A stretch of DNA of 60,000 nt, from NCBI GenBank assembly GCA_030704615.1, contig CM060734.1:14448001-14508000 (forward strand), in the 5' to 3' direction. Source of the stretch: Takakia lepidozioides (lineage: Eukaryota; Streptophyta; Takakiopsida; Takakiales; Takakiaceae). How positions within the stretch are numbered: the first letter of the stretch is position 1; every line of letters begins with the position of its first letter. The translations under genes and the position numbers were made by a program. The notes below the pieces were generated by a model. It had not been told where the DNA came from and did no database searches. It saw nothing but the letters and a program-made list of their open reading frames with translations. This document shows, piece after piece, positions 49,019 through 57,669 of this stretch.

Positions 49019-49946
49019 AGTACACAGGTGAATCTATCCTTCCTGTTACATTTTGGGTTAACACTGCTCCTAGTGCTTCTCCAGAAGCATCACAGTGAAC
49101 ATGAAATATTTCCTGCCAGTGAGGACTAATCAGCACAGGTGTAGTTGTTACTGACAATGTAAGTTCCTCAAAAGCCTGTTGACATTCAGGTGTCCATGCA
49201 AACACTGCATCTTTCTTCAGAAGTTTGCTCAATGGTGCTGCTATCTGTGCATACCGTTTGACAAATCTTCTGTAATAGCTTGTTTGTCCAAGGAATCTCC
49301 TTAGACTCTTAACATTCACTGGTGGTGGAGAGGCTTTAATGGCCTCTGTTTTCCTGGGATCCACAAGAAGTCCCCTCTTACACACAATGTGTCCCAGAAG
49401 CACCCCTGAGTTCACACAGAAAGTACACTTCTCTGGATTCAGGCCCAGACCTCTCATCCTGCATCTGGCCAGACATAACTCCAATTTATGCAAGTGCTCA
49501 TTCTTAAAGCTGTACACACTGAAATCATCCAGATAATAATGAAAAGATTCACTTATCACTCTCTGAAAGGTCGCTGGTGCATTACAAAGTCCAAAGGGCA
49601 TGACTTTGTATGCATAAGCACCCCAGTCTGTGATGAAAGCTGTTTTTCCTTGGTCTTCTTCTGCCACTTGCACTTGATTATAACCACTGAAGCCATCCAT
49701 GAATGAGTACATCTCATGGCCTGCCACAGTGTCTAATACTGCTTCTGTGAATGGCAAAGGGAAAGGATCTTTCTTCGTACAAGCATTCAGCTTCTTGTAG
49801 TTCACACAAACTCTTAGTTTACCATTCTTCTTGGGAACTATCACAATGGGTGACAACCAAGTTGTATACTCTATTGGGTATATAAACTTAGCCTCAGCCA
49901 ACTTCTTGATCTCTTCTCCAACCTTCTGTGCGTAGTTGGGATTCAT
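48978..49946 (-). pseudogene. Reverse transcriptase, copy B
   Basis: Contains LSPIVIVPKKNGKLRVCVNY, FMDGFSGYNQV and VMPFGLCNAPATFQ. The catalytic box reads HYYLDDFSVYS because 24 bp between two LDDF-coding repeats (CTGGATGATTTC) have been deleted; copy A keeps both. The result still has Y-L-D-D but lacks eight residues of the preceding helix, so activity is doubtful. The frame starts MNPNYAQKVGEEIKKL. Confidence 0.9.
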
Positions 49947-49994
49947 TCTGTACCTTGCCTGCTTGATTGGTACTGACCCGGTTCCAGTTCAATC

Positions 49995-50222
49995 TTATGC
50001 TGACAAGATTTCAGGTGGTATCCCTTTTAAATCCTCATAGCTCCAAGCAAATACATCTCTGTATTTGATGAACAAACTCTTAGCTTCTTCAAAGAATTCT
50101 GGCTCCAAATCAGCTCCTACCTTCACCATCCTCGGTTCCTCTTTAGTTCCCACATTCACTTCCCTCACTTGCTCATCAGCTGTGATTGTCCAACCAGTCA
50201 CCACTTCATCCTGTAAACTCAC
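49995..50222 (-). pseudogene. Protease-RT linker, copy B
   Basis: Acidic linker ending FAWSYEDLKGIPPEI, the conserved segment just before the RT fingers in Ty3/gypsy elements. It is shifted relative to both neighbours by small indels; homologous to 37872-38249 in copy A. Confidence 0.75.
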
Positions 50223-50349
50223 AGTAGCTGGTTCCTTAGGATTTCCATTTCTCCTTCTTTTTCTTCATAGAAATGTGATGGGTAACTGCTGGTTTCCTCT
50301 TCAATCGGTGTTGTTGACACTACACCACAGCAGATACCCCTTAAACAAC

Positions 50350-51420
50350 TTAGGCCTTCCAGCCGCATCTCTGCAACCTGCTCCCACTCTGGGTGTGCAG
50401 CAAATAGGGTAGCTTCCTGCTCCTCATCCAGTCCTCCTCTCCAGTCATACTCTCTGACCCTCGAGGTCTTCTCGTAGCAGGTAATCTACTAGATTTCTTT
50501 GTGGTAATTTGTATCTCGTGTATCCCATTATGCACGGTTAGTAACTGAGAATTCCAGTCATGGAATACCCTGGCCTGTTTCAGCCACGGACGTCCCAATA
50601 ATAAGGAGTAAGCCTCCATGACTTCATCCATCTTCAACACAGTTACTGTGATCATAAAGATCATCTTTTGTATCTGTATCTTAACTCCTCTTATTAATCC
50701 CAATGGCTGTACACTTCTTTGATCTGCCATTGTTACTGTAAATGGGGCTGGTTTCATGTTATTTAGGCCAAGCTTCTTTCTTAATTGGTCTGTCATGATA
50801 TTTACTCCTGAACCTCCATCTATCAGTACATCAGTTAGTTCTGTGCTTCCAATTCTCAATTGGATTACTGGCATAGAATCATCAAAGTCCATGACTGTTT
50901 CTCGCCCTTCCGGCTTCACATTATAACTGGTCACATTGCTGTTCAGGTCTGTGTTTCCTGTCTTCTGGGCAATTCGATTGATTGCTTGATACAGCCTGTG
51001 TCTACAATAAGGTGCCACAGCCAATAGCTGTCCAATGGTAATCTCTGCTTTGGTCTGGCATATTACTTCAGCCAAAGTCCCTTCATTACTTTGCATGTCT
51101 GCAGCTTCTTTCTTCCTTTCATCCTCACTCACTTCTTCTTCTCCATCAGAATCAGAGGAATCTGCCACAGGAATATCAGTACTCTTCTGCATTTCCCTTA
51201 TGGTATCTGCCACTTCCTTGTGCAGTTCCTTCTCATCTCTCCAAGCCTCATCATCTTCAGGCATATCACTGCCACCTTCATTATCATCATCTTCCTCAAC
51301 TACTGGAAGTATTAGTTTGGCTTTGCTTCTTGTTACTATCATTGTACTTACTTCTGGTACAACACATGGCCTAACCATGTGAGCTACCACCACTGGGCCC
51401 TCATTCACAGGAGCTCTCAT
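50350..51420 (-). pseudogene. Protease region of gag-pol, copy B
   Basis: Acidic leader (EEDDDNEGGSDMPEDDEAW), then the retropepsin domain: VIQLRIGSTELTDVLIDGGS, with the DGGSG active-site loop, and LLGRPWLKQ. It is in the same frame as the third gag zinc knuckle, so protease is expressed as a gag-pol fusion in this family. The end of the frame is shifted by one G relative to copy A near 50460. Confidence 0.85.
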
Positions 51421-53384
51421 CTCATTTTGGTGTCTAATCCAGAATGAACAGGCTGCCTTGCGATGTCCTGGCTGATTACAATAGTAACATAGTTCTTCAC
51501 CATTGGGTCCTCGCCCTTGGTCTGTTATTGGATTATTTCTGTAATCCTGATTCTTGGGCTGGTAATTCCCCCTTGGATTACCCTGATAGTTGCCTCAGGA
51601 ATTTCCTTGGTAATTTCCTCTTGAATTACCTCTCCCTTCCATGCCATTGTTATAACCACCAGACCTACCATAGTGGTCCTGATCATTGTTTCTTCTTGGC
51701 TGGGGCTGCACCTGATGCACCCTTACTTGCCTAGGTTCTCTTGCAGCTGTCCTTCTGTTGTAGTTACAATTCTCAGTAGAATGGTTATCCATTTTATAGA
51801 TAGTACAGTGTTTCTCCTTCATGTGGCATTATGTGGTGGTATGGCCTTCATTCTGGCACTTTGCACACCATACACCCTTCCTCCAATGTGTTGCAGCCTC
51901 TGTGGCATACTTCTTCAAGATTTCTTCCAATCTTTTCTCATAGTTATCCCTCTTCAACTTCTCCTTTCTCTTACTCTTCCTTTTTAGTTCTTGCTCTTCT
52001 TCTTCATCTGACTCATCCTCAGAGTCCTCATCATCCCTTTTCTCTCTCCTGAGCATTCCCAATTGCTCAATTCTGTTTGCAGTTTCAAATGCCTCCTCCA
52101 CTGTATTATGGGGTAACATATCCACTTTCTTTGCAACTCTGGTCTTAGTCCACTCACAAACCAAGTCTTCTGTAAACCTGGTGCTGGTACTGCAGCCAGC
52201 TTTTTCATCATCAATTCCATCTTTTCCATATACTCCTCAACAGTTTCATGCTTCTTTTGCTTTAACTGTTGTAAACTTCCATACACTTCATCCTCAGTTT
52301 TACTTGTCCTGAACCTATTTCGGAATGCTGTATTCAAGCCATTCCAGGTTAGGAAATGATTATCAGGGAATCTTGCATACCATTCACTTGCTTTCTTGAT
52401 AAGTGAACAAGGAAACAATCTCATCTTGGCATCATCGCCATTCTCATTGTTCACTATACACATGTGCTCAAATTGGCTAATGTGTACATCGGGATCCCCT
52501 TTTCCTGAATATATTGGAAAGGGTGGTTTTGCCCGTGTTGGTTGTAACGCCATCTGTGGCCCTACCTTCTGCCCACTGACAGGTGCTGGCACCCTTGCTG
52601 GTGCTGGTCCTTCTGGACCGGTTGTTTTTGTGGTGGATCTTCCACCAAGTGGTGGCCCTTGAGCACTCCCTGCTTCCAGCCCCACGATATTCACAGTATT
52701 CCCAGCTTCAGTTGCACTACTTCCCACACTCCCTGTCCCCCCAGAGCCAGATCCAGGCAGCCCGCCTGATCCCCCTGAGCCGACACCTTCGTTGGCCTGT
52801 GATCCAAGTGCTCCACTTGATCCAGGTCCAACGGGTTGGGATGTCCTGGTTGTAGTCTCAACCTCAGCTGTTGGGTCTACTTCTTCATACTCTTTCTCTT
52901 CCAATTTCTTCTCTCTGTTTTCATCCTCCAAGTTCTGCCCTTGGGTTTCTTCTTCACTCATGTAACTCAACTGCAATGGTGCTGGAGACTCTGAACTCTC
53001 CGTTGGCTCTGCCACATCCTCTCCTCCTTCTTCACCTTCCGCTTCAGAAACTGGAGTTCCTGCTTTTGGTGTTCCATGCCAACTCTTATCAAAGATTTCT
53101 GTCAAATCTTTTATCCAGGGATGTACCTCAGATCTTTCACCTCGTGATTGATCTTCTTCCCGTACCAATTCCCTTAATCTTTCTTGCAAAGAAAAAGAAG
53201 GAGTGGCATCCAACTCTAGTTCTTCCGGTATGGGTGATGTACTCTCTGATCTTAATGGTGTGAGAGGTCCAGATGATTCCCCTATGTCTATTCCTCTCTC
53301 CCAAAGATATGGATAATTAGCTTTAAGATAGCTTTCTTTTTTTGCTGAATATCTCTGGCGCCTAGCTTCTCTTTCATCACTCAT
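51421..53384 (-). pseudogene. gag with zinc knuckles, copy B
   Basis: Starts MSDEREARRQRYSAKKES. A Gly/Ser-rich central region precedes the capsid-like retrotransposon gag domain (SGKGDPDVHISQFEHMC and WYARFPDNHFLTWNGLNTAF). A charged coiled segment leads to zinc knuckles: CAKCQNEGH..., CTIYKMDNHSTENC (second Cys replaced by Tyr) and CYYCNQPGHRKAAC (complete). The frame shifts near 52145 (one A in a run), and has TAA at 51829-51831 and TGA at 51595-51597; the latter two could be C to T changes of CAA and CGA. Gag would form the particle and package RNA. Confidence 0.88.
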
Positions 53385-53404
53385 GTCCCATGTCTTTCAT
53401 TTCT

Positions 53405-54088
53405 TTAATGTGGCAATAACCAAAACTCTCTTCTGTAATATCTCTCGTATATGCCTGGGTTTCTTTCTAGCTTCAATGCACCCTTGGCTATACTAGAAGT
53501 CTCCGCATATGGCAAACAAGTCTGGAAAGTTGTTCTTGGTGTGAGTTTGATCCACAAAATATCCTTTGGAATCCAATTCTTTACCAGTACAAGCTCTTCA
53601 TGCATATGAGTATAAACATTCACCTTTCTTTCCTCCCATCCTTCAAACTCTACTCGCTTAATGGATAGCAATGCTATCACATAAACCAGTGTTGGTAACC
53701 AACGTGCTCTTCCTCTACAGGCCACCTGATAAATCTTTATCACTCCTTTCTCCAGACCCCATTCAGGGTCAGCATCATGCACTCTCTTAAGAATGTTTTC
53801 TTTACAACCGTCTGGCAATTCCAAGAACCTCTGAAAGAATCGTTTGGATAATCTTTCCTTCTCAGTTTCACAAGGAATTTAATTCACATCAAATTCTTTA
53901 ATTCTCCAACCACCATGATCCCACCAGATGCCTGTCACATCTGGTTGTTCATGACCCAGTTCCCCAGTATGGTCGCCAAATGTCACGCGGCTTTTGCTCA
54001 CCCATCCCTTCGCTATCCGAGGCGGAAACTCCAAGATAGAAGAGTTGGAAATCTCTAAGCACTCAGCCCGCTCAGAACAATCAGTCAT
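53405..54088 (-). pseudogene. ORF1 upstream of gag, copy B
   Basis: Same protein as the intact 231-aa ORF1 at 18801-19496. Here TAA at 53879-53881 replaces CAA, and 12 bp are missing near 53505 (YGYMVT region). The first 36 codons lie within the 5' LTR and the frame crosses the primer-binding site. It ends 20 bp before gag. Function unknown. Confidence 0.7.
53961..53980 (-). promoter_or_regulatory. Primer-binding site of copy B
   Basis: On the minus strand TTTGGCGACCATACTGGGGA follows the LTR end CCGCGTGACA directly. It starts TGGCG after two T, a common plant gypsy arrangement; I cannot name the tRNA. Copy C has the same site at about 19369-19388. Confidence 0.75.
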
Positions 54089-55002
54089 GACCTACAGCTA
54101 GTGTATCATGGGGGTGTTTCCTATTTGTTTTCCTTCTCACATTCATGTTAACTAGTTACCTTACTATTGGTAATTAAGTATCAGTTTGCTTCAGCAATCT
54201 ATCGGATCCCATCAACTCATCCATTCATTCCACAGCTTCACTCAGATCTCTCTACACAGTGTGAGTATGAAGTATGTATCAGATTAATATCTATCGAGTA
54301 TCAGGCTAAAGCCATGGAGTCTCTAATCTGCTCTACATTACAACTCTACTGCTTGCATTCATTAAGCATCAACAGATCGCCCTCCTCCTACTCTGTGCTC
54401 TCCCTCCTTCCGCTCAGAGATGCGCTCTCTCCTCCTTTCTCCTGTGATGTCCGAACTTCCCCCCCCCCAGCAGCGATTCCCCCAAGAAGTGATCCTTCTC
54501 CCGTCCTCGCTCCTGGGTTTATCTTCCTACCCGTTGTTCTAACCGTTTCCCTCACTAACCGTCGTCATCCGTGTACTAACATGTTCCATTCGCAGATGTT
54601 GTTCCCCACAGTCATTCCCTGTCCTGCTATCCGTTCCCTATGGTCGTGACAACTGTGTCAAGCTGTGACTGGCTGTGCGACTATGTTGGGCTGTGTCGAC
54701 TGTGTCAAGCTGTGACTGGCTGTGACGGCTGTGTCTGGCTGTGTCTGGCTGTGTCGGACTGTGACGGGCTGTGTTGGCTGTGATGGGCTGTGTCGGGCTG
54801 TGACGAGCTGTGTTGACTGTGTCTGGGTGTGTCGGCTGTGTCGGACTGTGACGGGATGTGTTGGCTGTGACGGGCTGTATAACCCCCCTCTAAAGTGCGC
54901 TGCTGTCACCTCTAAGGCTCCTGTTGGTCTCAGTCTGTGCAAAAATTAAGGGTACCCCACAGATCCCGTATAAGTGTCTAAGTCCCTGACAGTCCTCTAA
55001 CA
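53981..55002 (-). repeat. 5' LTR of copy B (1,022 bp)
   Basis: Starts TGTCACGCGG and ends TCCTCTAACA on the plus strand, adjoining GCGCA. The minisatellite part (about 54650-54885) holds an extra block of roughly 50 bp, including CTGTGCGACTATGTTGGG, absent from the 3' LTR. The promoter for the element should be here, but no clear TATA position could be assigned. Confidence 0.95.
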
Positions 55003-55007
55003 GCGCA
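55003..55007 (+). repeat. Target-site duplication GCGCA, right
   Basis: Matches 41709-41713. Sequence beyond it continues copy A's ORF3 in the correct phase. Confidence 0.95.
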
Positions 55008-56410
55008 AGGACGGACGAATTGAGAGTACATTTTCTCTCACTCGATACTTGCAAGCCCCACAGGCTTACACGCACTTACCTGTTCCATTTTGTGCCAATC
55101 ATACCTTCATGCTCTGTGCCCTGCAAGCTTTCCTTCAGCTGTTTCAAACAAAGCCTTTTTGTTTGTCTAGAATGAAGAGAGTGAGGGGAATGGAGGATAT
55201 CAGGGTGAAGAGCATCACGATTCTGTAGAAGCAAACAATTGCAGCACCGCAGGCAGTGCAGCTGCTAAGGGAGTTGCGATTGGAGGGGCTGCTACGCAAG
55301 GACTGGTCCTTGCATCATCGGCAGTATATGATTCAATTCCTTCAGAACTTTGAGCCTCGGACGGGAGTTACCCAGGTGAGGGGAGTAGATATAGAAATTA
55401 CTCCCCAGTACTTGCAGCAATTGTTTGATTTGCCATCAGGTCATGTGGATGTGGATGAGCATAGGGCAAGATTGCAGATAGGGAATTTGTTCCAAGAAGG
55501 GAGTTTATTTAAGACTCAAGGTTACGCTTGTACCAAAGCCGAGTACCCAGGGCTCAGAGAAGTTGGCCAAATATTGAACGTTCTGTTTGCCATGAAACAA
55601 AACCAACAGTATTTGAGCAGGTCATTCACAGAGGAGATCTTGAAAGCTTTGAGGGGAGAGGATGTAGCTTGGGCGGAGTTAATGTACAATGGTCTGGTGG
55701 ATGAGATGAAGAGGTTACAGGGCACTGCTGCTAAGTCTCCGGTCATTGTGTCTGGTCCAGTCATTGCCCAAATCATTCTTGATTCTTGCATACTTGATAC
55801 TCGGGAACGTAAGGAGATGGGAGTGTTTGAGGCAGAAACCACTGCAATTGAAGAGCAGGGCTCTTCACATAGTGAGGGTGGACTAGCAGGGCAACACCAG
55901 TCTAAAAGACAGAAGTGGGGTATGACTGTAGTGGTGGATCCACTGGCTTCACGGAAACCGCAAGATGATGTTTCCCAAGCTCTTGTGAAGGAAGGGGCAC
56001 AACAGCACAGAAGGCTGTTATTATTGGAAACACGGCCTTCGGAGAGGGAAGAGGAAGTCAATTCAATACCACAGCCACCACAGGCAGTTGACTCAGTTGT
56101 CTTAGAGGTTCCACAGTTAGAGTATGCTGTGACACAACCCCCAATTGCTCTGGACGGAGAAAGGTTGGACATTCCCACTAAAGAGCAGGTCGTGGCCGAA
56201 ATTGAGAAGGGTGACCTTCTCTATGAAAACTCTGGCTTGGTAAGGGAATCAGTGGTTCTAGAGGTGCAGCGGTTGTCCAAGGAAAACCCTGCTGTGCATG
56301 TAATACCCACACCTGTGACGGAGGTACCAGGGGTAGAATATAAAGACACTGCAGCACCTGTGGAGGATGAGGTGGTTCAGGAAGAGAATCTGGTGGGGCA
56401 ATGGCCTGAG
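55008..56410 (+). pseudogene. ORF3 continuation, gypsy copy A (truncated)
   Basis: It resumes the frame cut at 41713 and matches ORF3 of copy B (CANHTFMLCALQAFLQLF; HHRQYMIQFLQNFEPRTG). TAG near 55228 interrupts it; from 55256 the frame is open to 56494. Homology to copy B stops after ENLVGQWPE at about 56410, before the coiled coil, so the 3' two-thirds of ORF3 and the 3' LTR are gone. The last 28 codons of the open frame are unrelated sequence. Confidence 0.85.
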
Positions 56411-56546
56411 ATGAAAAATCCAGAGACAATTTCATCCAACGCGGATGAAATCACGATAGATTTCATCCTGCGCGGTAGAGTTCATCCCGTGTGATGGATT
56501 TCATCCCGAATGGATGAAATCGTGGGAAATCGCGCTTCATCTCTTC
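56411..56546. repeat. Cluster of GGATGAAATC palindromes
   Basis: Three inverted repeats: ATTTCATCC/GGATGAAAT (5-bp loop), GGATGAAATC/GATTTCATCC (6-bp loop) and GATTTCATCC/GGATGAAATC (5-bp loop). They form the junction between truncated copy A and the inverted satellite piece. The style resembles the GGCGCC arrays but with a different core. Confidence 0.7.
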
Positions 56547-57313
56547 CCTTGGTTATATGCCCTTGAATGTTTACCTATTTTCCAAAATGGTAAGACATTG
56601 GTAGATGCGAAGAGAATGATTCAGGCATTGTATTCAAGTCGCTTTAGGATAAATAATACCAAAGTAACCTGCAGGCCTGATGGGATGAGCAATTCAGATT
56701 CTTTGTGTTTCCTATGGATGATTGCATGGCATGTAAATCTGATTACAGCCTGTTATGGTAATGATTTCCCTACCCCAGACATAGAACTTGGTCTTGGGGC
56801 ATGGAATAAGAGGTGGGAATATTACTCTACCCTGTCATTGAAATTACACACCAGCCCCAGATCTAAAACAGATCAGGGGGCAAAAAACATGGTGTCAATA
56901 AGTGACTTGATGTGCAAAATAGGGCAGCTGATTACCCCCTGTTGTATAAGCTGCCAAATATCAGTCCGTAACCCTGCTTTGGTGATGTTCTTTATGTAAA
57001 GAAATGCTCTTATTTTGTTCTTAAGCCTTCTATGATCATAAATGGCTTCTTTAAGACAAACAGACATTTCCAGCCATGAACAGTGATCAATGGATCTTTA
57101 TTTGGACATGGATACTTACTGCTCAGTCACTTTGGTATGTCCCATGATACAAAGAACCCAAAACTATACTAGTTTTTGGGCCAACGATAAATTAGGATGG
57201 TTGGTTATGCCTTGGTATGTAAGCTGACCAAAAAATACAGACTGAATGACATGACATGTCATGAATGGCACTTTTTAGCATGCTGAACAACGGTTTCCTG
57301 CTATGAACAGTGG
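56547..57313 (-). repeat. Inverted fragment of the 1.94-kb satellite (subfamily B)
   Basis: The complement of about 767 bp of the unit, from CCTTGGTTATATGCCCTT to CTATGAACAGTGG. Subfamily B variants are present (AGACAAACAGACATTTCC). It includes the inverted 167-codon frame (open from 56514 to 56999). It is isolated from both main blocks. Confidence 0.92.
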
Positions 57314-57350
57314 ACGAAGAGGAAAAGGAGGTAGAAGAGGGAGTAGAGGC

Positions 57351-57586
57351 AGGAATCAGCAGAAGAACAGCAGCCCGCCATAGTTCCAAGAACAGATGAA
57401 GAGGACACTGCATCTAAGGGAGAGACAGACGAGATGGAAGAGGATGTTGAAGGTGGCCTCACGAGGAGTCTGCCTGTGGGAAAGAGGAAGGGGGAGAGGC
57501 TCACGTACACGCTCGGCGCAGAGAGCAGCCCGAAGCGCAAAGGGTCCCCGGCAATTGGGGAGTCTTCTGGAGCAGCCAAGAAAAAG
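57351..57586 (+). CDS. Possible single exon of an unidentified charged protein
   Basis: Between a candidate acceptor (AGAGGCAG before GAATCAGCAG) and a donor (GCCAAGAAAAAG before GTGAAATC), one frame is open and reads acidic then basic residues, including EEDTASKGETDEMEEDVEGG and KRKGERLTYTLGAESSPKRK. Similar low-complexity charged sequence occurs in exon 2 of the gene at 7151-12239. No partner exon is visible: satellite lies on the left and hairpin repeats on the right. A gene fragment is likelier than a working gene. Confidence 0.3.
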
Positions 57587-57669
57587 GTGAAATCTTTAAG
57601 ACCCACATTTGTGTTTCGTTGCTAATATGAATATAGCCCACACATGACATCTGCACCAGGCTGAAAGCA

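Larger units (their letters stand above)
41714..55002 (-). mobile_element. Full-length Ty3/gypsy element, copy B (13.3 kb, nested in copy A)
   Basis: Bounded by LTRs that begin TG and end CA and by GCGCA duplications. On the minus strand the order is 5' LTR, primer-binding site, ORF1, gag with three zinc knuckles, protease, RT, RNase H, integrase, minisatellite, ORF3, polypurine tract, 3' LTR. RT-RNaseH-integrase order is typical of Ty3/gypsy. ORF1 before gag and a very large ORF after integrase are unusual together. Several one-base shifts and stops make it non-autonomous as sequenced, though most shifts lie in homopolymers. The two LTRs are very similar apart from minisatellite length, implying a recent insertion. 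Confidence 0.95.
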
